64,000 nucleotides of DNA from JBFWVD01 sp050246915 (GCA_050246915.1 JBFWVD010000016.1:1-64000); one strand, 5' to 3'. Shown: positions 42,962 to 52,853, counted from the first letter of the stretch. Numbers and translations: made by a program. The notes: generated from the letters alone by a model not told the origin.

Positions 42962-44860
42962 ATGGCGAGCCTGCTCGACCCGATCGACCTCGGCGCGGTT
43001 CGTGCCCGCAACCGCGTGCTGTTCGGGCCCATCGTCACCAACCTCGGTCACGATGATCGAACGTTCTCCAACCGGCATCTGGCGTTCTATCGCCGGCGCG
43101 CGGTCGGAGGTTGCGGAACGATCGTGCTCGAAGAGGCATCGGTACACCCCGGCGACTGGCCGACCGAGCGCGGTCCGCTGGCCGAGCGGTGCGGCGACAG
43201 TTGGGCGACCCTCGCGTCGCGATTGAGGGCCGATGGAGCGGTGGTGCTCGCCGGGCTGGGTCACAGCGGAGGCCAGGGCACGTCGGCCTGGTCACAGCGC
43301 GAGCTGTGGGCGCCGAGCCGCGTGCCAGAGGTGGCGGCGCGCGAGGTGCCCAAGTGGATGGAACCGGAGGACATCGCGGCGGTCGTCGACGGGTTCCGAT
43401 CTGCGGCCAAGATCGCCGGGCAATCCGGACTCGACGGTGTCGAGATCAACGCCGGGCAACACAGCTTGGTCCGTCAGTTCCTGTCGGGCCTCACCAACCA
43501 TCGTGGCGACGAGTGGGGTAGCGACCGTCTGCGTTTTGCTCGCGAGGTGCTGGGCGCGGCGCGCGACGGTTTGGGGGCGGGCAAGGTGCTGGCGCTGCGC
43601 CTGTCGTGCGACGAACTCGCGCCTTGGGCCGGTATCACTGCCGAGATGGCGGGCGACGTCGCGCGCGAGTTGGCACCGATGGTCGATCTGATCACGGTGG
43701 TCCGAGGATCGATCTTCTCCATTCAGGCGACGCGGCCCGACTTCCACGAGGCGCCGGGGTTCAACATCGAGCTGTGCCGCTCAGTGCGTGCGGCGGTCGA
43801 TGGTGCTGCGCCCGTTGGGCTGCAAGGCTCGGTTGTCGACATCGGTCAGGCCGACTGGGCGTTGTCCGATGGCGTGTGCGACCTGGTCGAGATGACGCGC
43901 GCGCAGCTCGCCGATGCCGACTTGGTCAACAAGGTGACCCTCGGCGTTCGTGAGCAGGTGCGGCCGTGCATCTTGTGCAACCAGACATGTCAGGTCCGCG
44001 ACGCACGCAACCCCATCATCAGCTGCGTGGCCGATCCGACCACTGGGCACGAGGATCGCGAACCGTTGCCCGGTGGGCGAACGTCACGACCGCGGCGGGT
44101 CGGCATCGTGGGCGGTGGTCCCGCAGGCCTGGAATGCGCCCGTGTCGCGGCCGGCCGAGGTCATGCCGTGACCGTGTACGAGCGATCGGGAGCACTGGGT
44201 GGCGTTGCCCGGACCGCAGGTCCGGGTGGCGCGCTCGTCGACTGGCTGGTGGCGGAGTGCGGACGACTCGGTGTCGAGACGCGTGTCGGTCATGACGTCG
44301 ATGATCTGTCGGCGTTGAACGGCGCTGACGACGTGGTGGTGGTGTGCACCGGCGGTCGCTCGGGCGTGCGCACCTACGAGGTCGGCGAGGGCGCAATTGT
44401 TCTTGACGCGGCGTCGCCGAGCCTCTTCGACGAGATCGGTGATCGCACCGTGGCCATCTGGGACCCCATCGGTGGGCCGATCGCAGTGGCCATCGCCGAG
44501 CGGCTCGGGTCACGGGCCGCGCTCATCACACCCGATCAGATCGCTGGCAACGAGTTGTCCCGCACCGGCGATCTGGCGCCGGCCAACAGCCGCTTGCAGC
44601 AACAGGGCGTGCGCATCGAGCGTCGTGCGGTGCTCAAGGCGGTGCGGTTCGGTGAAGCCGAGATCGAGGATCGATTCACTGCAGCGCGGCGCACGGTGAG
44701 CTGTGAGGTGCTCGTCGATGCCGGGTTCCGCCTACCGGAGGACGCCCTGTGGATCGCCGGTGGGCGTCAGCACCGACGAGCCGGCGACGTCGTGGCGCCA
44801 CGGACGATCTCCGAGGCAGTGCTCGAAGGTCGTCGCGTGGCGATGGCGCTCGACGCCTGA
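42962..44860 (+). CDS. Mycofactocin-associated FadH/OYE-family oxidoreductase 1
   Basis: A 632-residue three-part enzyme. Residues of about 1-330 are an old-yellow-enzyme FMN barrel (ARNRVLFGPIVTNLG, VEINAGQHSLVRQFLSG). An iron-sulfur cluster binding stretch follows (CILCNQTCQVRDARNPIISC), then a FAD/NAD(P) domain (VGIVGGGPAGLECARVA). This is the layout of 2,4-dienoyl-CoA reductase and of a family found only with mycofactocin genes. It starts three bases after mftC, so it is in the same operon. It could pass hydride between mycofactocin and an enzyme-bound cofactor; its substrate is not established. Confidence 0.9.
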   Translation: MASLLDPIDLGAVRARNRVLFGPIVTNLGHDDRTFSNRHLAFYRRRAVGGCGTIVLEEASVHPGDWPTERGPLAERCGDSWATLASRLRADGAVVLAGLGHSGGQGTSAWSQRELWAPSRVPEVAAREVPKWMEPEDIAAVVDGFRSAAKIAGQSGLDGVEINAGQHSLVRQFLSGLTNHRGDEWGSDRLRFAREVLGAARDGLGAGKVLALRLSCDELAPWAGITAEMAGDVARELAPMVDLITVVRGSIFSIQATRPDFHEAPGFNIELCRSVRAAVDGAAPVGLQGSVVDIGQADWALSDGVCDLVEMTRAQLADADLVNKVTLGVREQVRPCILCNQTCQVRDARNPIISCVADPTTGHEDREPLPGGRTSRPRRVGIVGGGPAGLECARVAAGRGHAVTVYERSGALGGVARTAGPGGALVDWLVAECGRLGVETRVGHDVDDLSALNGADDVVVVCTGGRSGVRTYEVGEGAIVLDAASPSLFDEIGDRTVAIWDPIGGPIAVAIAERLGSRAALITPDQIAGNELSRTGDLAPANSRLQQQGVRIERRAVLKAVRFGEAEIEDRFTAARRTVSCEVLVDAGFRLPEDALWIAGGRQHRRAGDVVAPRTISEAVLEGRRVAMALDA

Positions 44861-44877
44861 TTCGGCGCCGCGTCACC

Positions 44878-45366
44878 TCACGACATCAACGCGACCAACT
44901 GGTCGAGCGCAGCGCCCCAACCCTCGGCGAAGCCCATGTCCGAGTGCGTCTTGCACGCTTCGGGGTGCGCGTGCATGGCAATCGCCCGATAGTGGGTGCC
45001 ACCGCCGGGTGCCGCCTCGATCTCGATGCGAGCGGTGAAGGCGAGGTCGCCCGCACCGTTGCTCGGCGCAACGGGACGGAAGTCGGCGGTCATCACGCTC
45101 GTGAACACGAGCAGCCGGTTCGGCTCGACCTGGAGGTAGCAGCCGGCGTTCGGGTACTGGTCGCCTTCGGGTGATTCCATCGTCGTCACGCAACCGCCCC
45201 CCGGCCGGAGGTCCAACTCGGCGGCGACGGTCTTCCACGGTGCCGGCGTGAACCACTGCATCAACAGCTCCGGCTCGGTCCAGGCGGCCCAGACCCGTTC
45301 GGGCACAACGGGGATCGTGCGCTCCAGCACGAGGTCGAGTGTGGGGTTGGGTGTGAAGTTGCTCAT
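44878..45366 (-). CDS. SRPBCC/AHSA1-domain protein
   Basis: A 162-residue START-like protein. LERTIPVVPERVWAAWTEPELLMQWFTPAPW is the family's opening helix-strand pattern (given here as VWAAWTEPELLMQWF), and the end AEGWGAALDQLVAL is the long C-terminal helix. It would bind a hydrophobic ligand in a cavity. It is coupled to an ArsR gene through an ATGA overlap, a common pair in actinobacteria in which the regulator controls itself and the START protein. The pair interrupts the mycofactocin genes on the opposite strand. Confidence 0.87.
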   Translation of the reverse strand: MSNFTPNPTLDLVLERTIPVVPERVWAAWTEPELLMQWFTPAPWKTVAAELDLRPGGGCVTTMESPEGDQYPNAGCYLQVEPNRLLVFTSVMTADFRPVAPSNGAGDLAFTARIEIEAAPGGGTHYRAIAMHAHPEACKTHSDMGFAEGWGAALDQLVALMS

Positions 45367-45728
45367 GACGCTCCTTGTGATCGGTTGGCCGTGTAGGTGC
45401 TGGTGATCAGCAGATGGTCGAGTTGGTCGAGCTTGCGCTCCCAATGGCTGCGGAACTCCGCCAGCCATGCGGCGGCGAGCTGCAACGCAGCGGGGGCCAG
45501 CTGATAGGTGCGGACGCGCCCGTTCTTGTGCGATGTGACGATCGATTCGCGTTCCAGTACGCCCATGTGCTGCATGAACGACGGCAGGGCCATGGCGAAC
45601 GGCCGGGCCAGCTCCGTCGCCGACGCAGGAGAGATGCTCAGTCGCTCGATCACCGCCAGGCGCGTGGGGTCGGCCAGGGCGTGGAAGATGTTCGCCAACG
45701 CAGGGTCAGCCGGATGAAGCTGAGGCAT
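45363..45728 (-). CDS. ArsR-family transcriptional regulator
   Basis: A 121-residue winged-helix repressor. NIFHALADPTRLAVIERL is the usual opening, followed by the recognition-helix region and the wing KNGRVRTYQLAP. It lacks the metal-binding CxC of ArsR/SmtB sensors, as is common for members paired with SRPBCC proteins. Its stop overlaps the SRPBCC start as ATGA. The 64 bp upstream, with an A/T-rich patch GTACCTAACTATACAG, should hold its promoter and operator. Confidence 0.88.
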   Translation of the reverse strand: MPQLHPADPALANIFHALADPTRLAVIERLSISPASATELARPFAMALPSFMQHMGVLERESIVTSHKNGRVRTYQLAPAALQLAAAWLAEFRSHWERKLDQLDHLLITSTYTANRSQGAS

Positions 45729-45792
45729 GTACCTAACTATACAGCGGTGAGCCGGCACCGCAACCCGCGCGGCAAGCGCGGTGCCTGACCGG

Positions 45793-47811
45793 TCACAGCG
45801 AGGGGCCGGTGGGTGCGACGCTCCCGCCCGCGTCTGGCGCTGCGACAGGGATCGTCGTGGTCGGCGGCGGTGCGATCGTCGTCGGGTCGGCGATGCAGGC
45901 CTGACGTCCAGCTTCGAGGATCGCTTGTTGCTCAGGCGTGGGGTCGGCAGCGCCCAGCAGTTCCTGCGGGGTGAACGCACGCACCACGTAGTTGCCGTAG
46001 CACTCGACCGTGGGGAGATCGATGTCGGGATCGCTCTCGAGCGTCGCCGCCCACACGCTGGCACGCGTCGCTGCCAACGCGTACGCATCGGACAGGCGCG
46101 TCTCGAGATCCGGCGCCATGGCACCCGACTGATCGCACGTGTCCACGACTACCGAGACCTTGTTCGACGCCACGGTCGGCGGTTCGGCCGGAGCGGGGAC
46201 CGCAGCGGCCCACGCGCTCAGCAGTGTCTGCAGTTTCGCCGTGTCATCGATCGAGGCCGTGGTGATTGCCGAGCGCACGCAGACCACGCCGTCGGGTCGT
46301 GAGTAGGTGACCGACTGATCGCCTCGCCACAGATCGGCGAGATCGAGCGCCTGACTGACGTCAAGTCGCGTTGACGCGATGAGATACCAGGTGAGGGGCC
46401 CGAACGTCTCGGTCTCCCCGAGCTGCTTGAGCTCCTCGGGGAGCACTGGGGCCTCGACATGCCCCAGCTCGAGCCGCTTGAGATGGTCGATGGGGTTGAA
46501 CAGGGAGAGCTCGGACTCGGGAAGGTTCGTGAACGCCTCGTCGACGGCGTCGTTGCCGCCATTGGCCAGCAGGGATCGGACGAGGAACGAGCCGAACGTG
46601 TACGGGGCGTCGAGGCTCACCTGGAAGATCATCGGGGCTTCGTCGAACGTGCCCTCGTCGATCGTCTGTGACTCGAGGTCGTCGATGGCGCTCTGCTCAG
46701 TGGGGGAGAGACTCTGGTAGTAGGCGTTCTCGACCCGACGTGCATCGCCTTCCAGCAGTGCGGTCACCGCCTCGCTCGCCGTATCGGTCTTCACCGAGCT
46801 CCAGATCTTCAGCAGACCGAACTGCTGATCCTGCAATGCGTGGGTCAGCTCGTGGACCAGCGTCAGCTTGACCTCGGGGGTCAGCTCCGAGCCACGTAGG
46901 CGGATGGTCTGATCCTGGTTGGTGTACAGGCCGACAATTCCGCTTGACAAGTCGCTCGACGCCTCGCCGAGGTCGAGTGAGCCCGAGTGCAAGCCCAGTG
47001 CGTGCAGCTTCCCTTCGACGGTCTTCTGCGCAGCGTCCGCGCCATCGGGTCCGGTCGCCGTTTCGGATGACGCCGCGATGACCTGACCTTGTTGCTGCCT
47101 CGAGTCGAGGAAGGCATCGAAATCGGCGTCGCTCATATAGGCGATCGTGACCGGGTGCTCGAACGACAACCCCCGCTCGGTCTCGACGAAGTGCACGAAC
47201 TCGGTGACCTTGGGATCCCAGTTGTCGGGCCACGACGCGCCTGTGGCACCGAGTTGGCGGTACACGGCATTGCCGCCGGCGACCAGCGCGATCGCCCCGA
47301 TGACCGCTCCAGCGCCGAGCATCCCTCGACGTCGCGGCCCGGCCGGAGCGACCATGGGCGGTGGTGGGATGTAGGCGGGAGGCGTCGCGGGGTCGACGGT
47401 CGCGAGAGCGGGCGCGATCGGATCGCGACCCGTGGCCGGCGAGGGCGGCGGTGGTGGTGGCGGCGCGTGGGGTGATGGAGGCGCCTGCAACGAAGATGTC
47501 GGGGGCGAAGATGGCCGGTACGAAGAATCGGGAGGCGGCGGGGGAGGCAGAGCCGTGCCAGGGACGCTCGCTTCGGATGTGCCAGCGCCCGCGGTGACCA
47601 GCGCGCTGATGCCTGCAGGTATCGGCAGGTCACCTGGGTGATCGACGGATTCCTCCCCGGCGTTGCGCACCAGGGAACTCCACTCCCCGCGCAACAAGAA
47701 GCGCTCCTCGAACCGGCCGGAAGGGTCGGGATACCAGTCGGTGTCGTTGTCGCCCACCTGCAAAGCGTCGGCTGAACCGGACATTGTCTTGAGTGCCGCA
47801 TGAGACGGCAT
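45793..47811 (-). CDS. Membrane-anchored zinc metalloprotease-like protein
   Basis: A 672-residue protein. The N-terminus has a DUF2510-like motif (DWYPDPSGRFEERF), then a Pro-rich stretch of about 90 residues, one transmembrane helix (GAVIGAIALVAGGNAVY), and a large outer domain. That domain contains the zinc-protease HExxH motif in LVHELTHALQDQ, a glutamate-rich downstream helix, and a final Thr/Pro-rich tail. It may clip surface proteins. The start at ATG 47811 is uncertain (GTG 47820 and ATG 47784 are alternatives). It is divergent from OYE2 and contains two copies of the dispersed palindrome. Confidence 0.72.
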   Translation of the reverse strand: MPSHAALKTMSGSADALQVGDNDTDWYPDPSGRFEERFLLRGEWSSLVRNAGEESVDHPGDLPIPAGISALVTAGAGTSEASVPGTALPPPPPPDSSYRPSSPPTSSLQAPPSPHAPPPPPPPSPATGRDPIAPALATVDPATPPAYIPPPPMVAPAGPRRRGMLGAGAVIGAIALVAGGNAVYRQLGATGASWPDNWDPKVTEFVHFVETERGLSFEHPVTIAYMSDADFDAFLDSRQQQGQVIAASSETATGPDGADAAQKTVEGKLHALGLHSGSLDLGEASSDLSSGIVGLYTNQDQTIRLRGSELTPEVKLTLVHELTHALQDQQFGLLKIWSSVKTDTASEAVTALLEGDARRVENAYYQSLSPTEQSAIDDLESQTIDEGTFDEAPMIFQVSLDAPYTFGSFLVRSLLANGGNDAVDEAFTNLPESELSLFNPIDHLKRLELGHVEAPVLPEELKQLGETETFGPLTWYLIASTRLDVSQALDLADLWRGDQSVTYSRPDGVVCVRSAITTASIDDTAKLQTLLSAWAAAVPAPAEPPTVASNKVSVVVDTCDQSGAMAPDLETRLSDAYALAATRASVWAATLESDPDIDLPTVECYGNYVVRAFTPQELLGAADPTPEQQAILEAGRQACIADPTTIAPPPTTTIPVAAPDAGGSVAPTGPSL

Positions 47812-47826
47812 GCTGGACACTTGGCT

Positions 47827-47886
47827 CTGGGGTACGGAGTTCTGGGGTACGGAGTTCTGGGGTACGGGGTTCTGGGGTACGGCGGC
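47827..47886. repeat. Four 15-bp direct repeats in a divergent promoter region
   Basis: The unit CTGGGGTACGGAGTT occurs exactly twice, then twice with small changes, as one uninterrupted array filling most of the 105 bp between the metalloprotease start and the mycofactocin OYE2 start. Fifteen bases is close to one and a half helical turns, so copies alternate faces. It could be a multi-copy regulator site or a simple repeat of variable length. Confidence 0.75.
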
Positions 47887-47916
47887 TCGGGTGACCGCCG
47901 CCTAGCCTGAGCGTCG

Positions 47917-49863
47917 ATGGCTTACCGGTATCTGTGGTCCCCGCTCCAGCTCGGCCCGGTCACGGTCCGCAACCGGATCGTGTTCAGCGCCCACCTCACC
48001 AACTACGCCCGTGACGGCAAGCCGACCGAGCAGCACGCCGCCTACTACGAGGCACGAGCCGCCGGTGGTGCCGGTCTGATCATCACCGAGGAACACTCCA
48101 CGCATCCCACTGACTGGCCGTACGAGAAGCTCATCCACGGCTTCCATCGCGATGTGATCCCGGGCTATCGGCGGATCACCGATGCGGTGCATCGCCATGG
48201 CACCCCGATCTTCGCCCAGATCAACCACAACGGCGGGCAGGCGTCGTCGATGTACTCGCGCCTGCCGGTGTGGGCGCCGTCGCCGGTGGCCGACCCGCTG
48301 TTCCGTGAGGTGCCCAAGGCCGTCGACCACGCCGAGATCGCCGACATCGTGGCCGGCTATGCGCTGGTGGCCGGACATTGTGCCGAAGGTGGTTTCGACG
48401 GCATCGAACTGCAGTGCTCGCACTCTTCGATCGTGCGCGGCTTCCTCTCGCCGGCCACCAACAAGCGCACCGACGAGTACGGCGGTTCGTTGGCCAACCG
48501 GGCCCGCCTGCTGCTCGAGATCGTCGCCGCCGTGCGCAAGGCCATCGGTGGCGGCATGGCCCTTGGCGTGCGTTTGTGTGGTGACGAGCTGATCGAGGGT
48601 GGCACCACCATCGACGAAGCAATTGAAGTTGCCAAGATGGTGGAGGCCTGTGGTCTCGTCGACTACATCAACACGTCAATTGGGGTTGCGACCGCTTCGC
48701 TGTTCATGATCGAAGCGTCGATGCACATACCCCCGGGCTACGCCATGTTCATCCCGTCGGCGCTGCGCAAGGCAGTCGATCTTCCGGTGGTGGGCGTCGG
48801 ACGCTTCAAGGATCCGTTGCAGGTGGAGCGGGCCCTGGCCGAGGGTCACTGCGATCTCGTCGGCGTCGTGCGCGGCCAGATCGCCGATGCGGAGTTCGTG
48901 GCCAAGGCCCGCGCCGGTGCCACGGACGAGACGCGACTGTGCCTGAGCTGCAATCAGGAGTGCGTGGGACGTATGGGCCTCAACCGTTGGTTGGGCTGCA
49001 TCGAGAACCCCCGGACCGGGCGCGAATCGCAGGGCGTGGGCTCGGTGCGCCTCACTGCCAAGCCCAAGGACGTGATGGTGGTCGGAGCGGGTCCGGCCGG
49101 CATGCAAGCAGCCATCGCCGCGGCCCGCAACGGCCACAAGGTCACGGTGTACGAGCAGCAGGCCCAAGCCGGCGGGCAGGTGCGTCTGGCCGCGTCGGTG
49201 CCCAACCGAGCAGAGTTCGGTGATCTGGTGCGCAACCAGGTGACCGAAGCACGGCGTCTGGGTGTGACGGTGAACTACGGCGTCGGGGTGTGGCCCGGCC
49301 TCGTCGAGGAGAAGCAGCCCGATGTGGTCATCGTGGCCACCGGCGCCGAGGCGGCACGGCCGTGGTGGGCGCCGGCCGAGGCGGAGTGGATCGTCGACTG
49401 TCGCGCGGTGCTCGATGGTTCGGTCTCGCCATCGGGCGATGTGGTGGTCATCGACGAACTCGGTTTCCACCACGCCACGTCGACGGCGGAGTTGCTCGCC
49501 GATCGGGGATGCAACGTCGAGGTCGTCACCAACGGCATGGTCGTCGGCCAGGACCTCGGCATCACACTCGACATGGAGAACTGGTGGATCCGGGCTTCGG
49601 CCAAGGGGATCACCCAGACCATCGACCTGGTGCCGATGGGCGTCGAGGGCCACACGTTGAACCTGCTCCATCATCCGACTGGCCAGATGACCGAGCGCCG
49701 CCCCGATTGGGTGGTGCTGGCCGTGCCTGCTTCACCTGTCGAGTGGCTGTACCAAGACCTCAAGGCGCGCGGTGTGAAGGTGCAGCGCGTCGGTGATTGC
49801 GTTGCACCGCGACGCGCTCACGCCGCGGTGATCGACGGCGAACGCGTCGGGGCCGCTCTCTAG
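47917..49863 (+). CDS. Mycofactocin-associated FadH/OYE-family oxidoreductase 2
   Basis: A 648-residue paralogue of the enzyme at 42962-44860 with the same FMN barrel, iron-sulfur stretch (CLSCNQECVGRMGLNRWLGC) and FAD/NAD(P) domain (VVGAGPAGMQAAIAAARNG). OYE1 and OYE2 recur together with mycofactocin clusters but their reactions are not settled. This copy has its own promoter region with the 15-bp repeats. Two palindrome copies (CAA at 48620 and 48677) lie only 57 bp apart in it. Its stop overlaps the convergent prpE-like gene by four bases. Confidence 0.9.
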   Translation: MAYRYLWSPLQLGPVTVRNRIVFSAHLTNYARDGKPTEQHAAYYEARAAGGAGLIITEEHSTHPTDWPYEKLIHGFHRDVIPGYRRITDAVHRHGTPIFAQINHNGGQASSMYSRLPVWAPSPVADPLFREVPKAVDHAEIADIVAGYALVAGHCAEGGFDGIELQCSHSSIVRGFLSPATNKRTDEYGGSLANRARLLLEIVAAVRKAIGGGMALGVRLCGDELIEGGTTIDEAIEVAKMVEACGLVDYINTSIGVATASLFMIEASMHIPPGYAMFIPSALRKAVDLPVVGVGRFKDPLQVERALAEGHCDLVGVVRGQIADAEFVAKARAGATDETRLCLSCNQECVGRMGLNRWLGCIENPRTGRESQGVGSVRLTAKPKDVMVVGAGPAGMQAAIAAARNGHKVTVYEQQAQAGGQVRLAASVPNRAEFGDLVRNQVTEARRLGVTVNYGVGVWPGLVEEKQPDVVIVATGAEAARPWWAPAEAEWIVDCRAVLDGSVSPSGDVVVIDELGFHHATSTAELLADRGCNVEVVTNGMVVGQDLGITLDMENWWIRASAKGITQTIDLVPMGVEGHTLNLLHHPTGQMTERRPDWVVLAVPASPVEWLYQDLKARGVKVQRVGDCVAPRRAHAAVIDGERVGAAL

Positions 49864-51785
49864 TCGGCAGAGCGCATGGCGGCCCACGCTTCGGCGATCT
49901 CGTCGAGGCTGGTGGGGTCGTCGATGGTGGACGGCACGGTGTAGGGCTTGGCGTCGGTGATCGCCCGGATGGTCGCCCGCAGCACCTTGCCCGAGCGCGT
50001 CTTGGGCAAGCGGCTCACGATGGTCGCTTCCTTGAACGCGGCGACTGCACCGATGTCCTTGCGCACCATGGCAACCAGCTCGGCCTCGAGTGCGGGCCGG
50101 TCGCGATCGGATCCCGATTTGAGCACGACGAACGCCACCGGCACTTGGCCCTTGAGCTCGTCGGCCGCACCAACCACAGCGCACTCGGCAACATCGCGAT
50201 GGCCGGACAGGATCTGCTCCATCTCTCCCGTCGACAGCCGATGTCCGGCCACGTTGATGACGTCATCGATGCGCCCCATCACATACAGATAGCCGTCGGC
50301 GTCGATGTAGCCGCCGTCGCCGGATGTGTAGTAGCCCGGGAAGGTTGTGAGGTAGCCAGCGATGAAGCGCTCGTCGTTGCCCCACAAGGTCGGCAGACAT
50401 CCTGGCGGCAGTGGGAGCGTCAACACCACTGCCCCCTCGGTGCCGGCCGGTAGCTCGACATGCGTCTCGGGGTCGAGGATCTTCACGCCGAAACCAGGAA
50501 CCGGTTTGGTCGGCGATCCGGCGCGCACCGGGAGTTGCTCGATGCCGAGGCAGTTGGCAGCGATGGGCCATCCGGTTTCGGTCTGCCACCAGTGATCGAC
50601 CACCGGCACACCGGTGAGCTCCGAGGCCCAGTGATAGGTATCGGGATCGAGGCGTTCGCCAGCCAGGAACAGCGCGCGGAACTTCGTGAGCTTGTCGGCG
50701 TATCGCTGGTGATAGAGCCCCTGGGGATCTTCCTTCTTGATGGCACGGAACGCCGTTGGCGCGGTGAACAAGATCGATACGTCGTGGTCCGCGACGACTC
50801 GCCAGAACGCACCGGGATCGGGGGTACCGATCGGCTTGCCTTCGTACAGCACCGTGGTGGCACCGGCGATCAAAGGGCCGTACACGATGTAGCTGTGGCC
50901 CACGACCCACCCCACGTCGCTGGCGGCCCAGAACACCTCGCCGGGGGACACGCCATAGACGTTGGTCATGCTCCAGGCCATTGCCACGGCATGACCGCCG
51001 TTGTCGCGCACCACGCCCTTGGGCTTCCCGGTGGTGCCCGAGGTGTAGAGCACGTACAGCGGATCGAGCGCGGAGACCGGCACGCACGGATGGGGCTTGG
51101 CATCGGCCATCAGGTCGTGCCATGCCACGTCGCGTCCCGGAGCCAGAGGAGCGATCGGCAGCGATGCGCCGCTGACCGTGCTCACGTTGCGCTGCCGGAT
51201 GACGCAGTGGTCGGGCTTGTGGGTTGCCATCTCGATGGCTTCGTCGAGCAGGGGTTTGTAGGGGATGATCCGCTGCACCTCGACGCCGGCGTTGGCCGAG
51301 ATGATGACCTTGGGTTTGGCGTCGTCGATGCGCAGTGCGAGCTCGGCAGGCGCGAAACCGCCGAACACCACCGAGTGCACTGCCCCGAGACGGGCGCACG
51401 CCAGCATGGCGATCACGGCGGCTGGCACCATCGGCATGTAGATGATGACGGTGTCGCCCTTGGTGACGCCGAGCGATGCGAGGCCACCGGCGAACCGGCT
51501 CACCCGCTCCAAGAGCGCGTTGTAGGTGAACGTCTTGGTGCTGCCGGTCACCGGGCTGTCGTAGATGAGAGCGGTCTGGTTTCCCCGACCTTCGGCGACA
51601 TGGCGATCGAGCGCGTTGTGACAGGTGTTGAGCACGCCGTCGCTGAACCATCGACAGTGGTGCTCGTCCACCTGGGTGAGCACCGTCGTGGGTGCGACGT
51701 CCCAGCTGATGAGCTTGGCAGCCTCACCCCAGAAGCCTTCCGGGTCGCTCACGCTCCGCTCGTACACCTCGTCACGCGTCGTCAT
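49860..51785 (-). CDS. Propionyl/acetyl-CoA synthetase
   Basis: A 641-residue acyl-CoA synthetase of the Acs/PrpE type. The P-loop is YTSGTTGKPKG, the conserved WWQTETGWP core follows, then the hinge YYTSGDGGYIDADGYLYVMGR and the catalytic C-terminal lysine in KTRSGKVLRATIR. Conserved positions and length look more like propionate-CoA ligase (PrpE) than acetate-CoA ligase, which is a moderate-confidence choice. It could supply or salvage products of short-alcohol oxidation by the mycofactocin enzymes around it. Start ATG 51785. Confidence 0.88.
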   Translation of the reverse strand: MTTRDEVYERSVSDPEGFWGEAAKLISWDVAPTTVLTQVDEHHCRWFSDGVLNTCHNALDRHVAEGRGNQTALIYDSPVTGSTKTFTYNALLERVSRFAGGLASLGVTKGDTVIIYMPMVPAAVIAMLACARLGAVHSVVFGGFAPAELALRIDDAKPKVIISANAGVEVQRIIPYKPLLDEAIEMATHKPDHCVIRQRNVSTVSGASLPIAPLAPGRDVAWHDLMADAKPHPCVPVSALDPLYVLYTSGTTGKPKGVVRDNGGHAVAMAWSMTNVYGVSPGEVFWAASDVGWVVGHSYIVYGPLIAGATTVLYEGKPIGTPDPGAFWRVVADHDVSILFTAPTAFRAIKKEDPQGLYHQRYADKLTKFRALFLAGERLDPDTYHWASELTGVPVVDHWWQTETGWPIAANCLGIEQLPVRAGSPTKPVPGFGVKILDPETHVELPAGTEGAVVLTLPLPPGCLPTLWGNDERFIAGYLTTFPGYYTSGDGGYIDADGYLYVMGRIDDVINVAGHRLSTGEMEQILSGHRDVAECAVVGAADELKGQVPVAFVVLKSGSDRDRPALEAELVAMVRKDIGAVAAFKEATIVSRLPKTRSGKVLRATIRAITDAKPYTVPSTIDDPTSLDEIAEAWAAMRSAD

Positions 51786-51902
51786 GGTCGGGACCGTATC
51801 GGCCGTCTGCGGCCGTGTGCGCAAACCGGGAGTCCGTGCACCTGCACGGACATCGCTAGCGGCGGTTCTGTGGCAGCGGGCACTCCCGCCTAGCCTGACG
51901 GC

Positions 51903-52853
51903 ATGCGTTCCTTGGCCGTCATCCCCGTTCGTGGTGGCGCGCTACCCGTGGGTGGCGCCGAGGCGGCGGCCGAGGCGGGAGGCGACGTCGTGCTCGTCGG
52001 CTCGGGTTGTGTCGACTCGATCGCGCAGCTGCCGGTCGAGGTCTTCTCAGTGGTCATCGTCGAGGTCGGTGACTTCGCCCCTGCGGCGTGGGCGAAGGTG
52101 CTCGTCGGACACGTCGATGCAGATCGGATCATCGTGCCTGGCTCGCCCGACGGCCGCGACCTGGCCCCGCGACTTGCGGCCAGGCTGGGGCGCCCGCTGC
52201 TCGCCGGCGCCGTCGAGGTGCGGCGGGATCGGGTGCACCTGTCGCGCCGCGGTGGGATGGTGATCGAAGAGGTGCCGGCCAGCATGCCGTGCGTGATCAC
52301 GCTGCAGCCAGGTTTGCGTGGGGTCGGTGCCCTTGGCCCGGCGGTGTCCCCGGTCATCCACGCACCCACCCTCGAGGCAATACAAGTTGACGCGACGGTG
52401 GTTGCCGTGTTGCCCCCCGACGCCTCCACGATGGATCTGGCCGAGGCACCTCGCATTCTCGGCGGTGGCGCCGGGCTCGACTCCGGGGAGCGATTCGCAC
52501 AGCTCGGCGCGGTGGCCAAGGCACTCGACGCGTCGATGGGGGCCACCCGAGTCGTCACCGATCGCGGGTGGATCGGTCATGAACGCCAGATCGGCACCAC
52601 CGGCGTCGTCGTCGATCCGGTGCTGTATGTGAACTTCGGTATCTCGGGAGCGGTGCAACACACCAGCGGACTCGGCAATCCCGAGCACATCATCAGCATC
52701 AACACCGATCCGCATTGCCCCATGATGGCCATGGCCGATCTGGCGGTGGTCGCCGATGCCAACGCCGTGCTCGACGCGCTGGCCGAGCGCCTCGGCGTCG
52801 ACGGCGTGTCGGCGGCTGCAACGGCCGTGTCAACCGGAGGTTCCCATGGCTGA
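51903..52853 (+). CDS. etfA: Mycofactocin-linked electron transfer flavoprotein, alpha subunit
   Basis: A 316-residue ETF alpha subunit. The N-terminal domain is diverged, but the C-terminal FAD domain is clear: ILGGGAGLDSGERF, and TTGVVVDPVLYVNFGISGAVQHTSG (quoted in part: LYVNFGISGAVQHTSG). It binds FAD and, with EtfB, carries electrons from dehydrogenases. It opens the operon etfA-fixC-fixX-etfB-mftE-mftF and overlaps fixC by eight bases. The interleaving with mftE and mftF ties it to mycofactocin reoxidation. A palindrome copy (CAA at 52378) codes for AIQVD. Confidence 0.9.
   Translation: MRSLAVIPVRGGALPVGGAEAAAEAGGDVVLVGSGCVDSIAQLPVEVFSVVIVEVGDFAPAAWAKVLVGHVDADRIIVPGSPDGRDLAPRLAARLGRPLLAGAVEVRRDRVHLSRRGGMVIEEVPASMPCVITLQPGLRGVGALGPAVSPVIHAPTLEAIQVDATVVAVLPPDASTMDLAEAPRILGGGAGLDSGERFAQLGAVAKALDASMGATRVVTDRGWIGHERQIGTTGVVVDPVLYVNFGISGAVQHTSGLGNPEHIISINTDPHCPMMAMADLAVVADANAVLDALAERLGVDGVSAAATAVSTGGSHG

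Noticed and set aside
44878..47820. A mobile element interrupting the mycofactocin genes.
   Set aside because: The inserted opposite-strand genes (SRPBCC, ArsR, metalloprotease) show no transposase, inverted ends or target duplication and have similar base composition.
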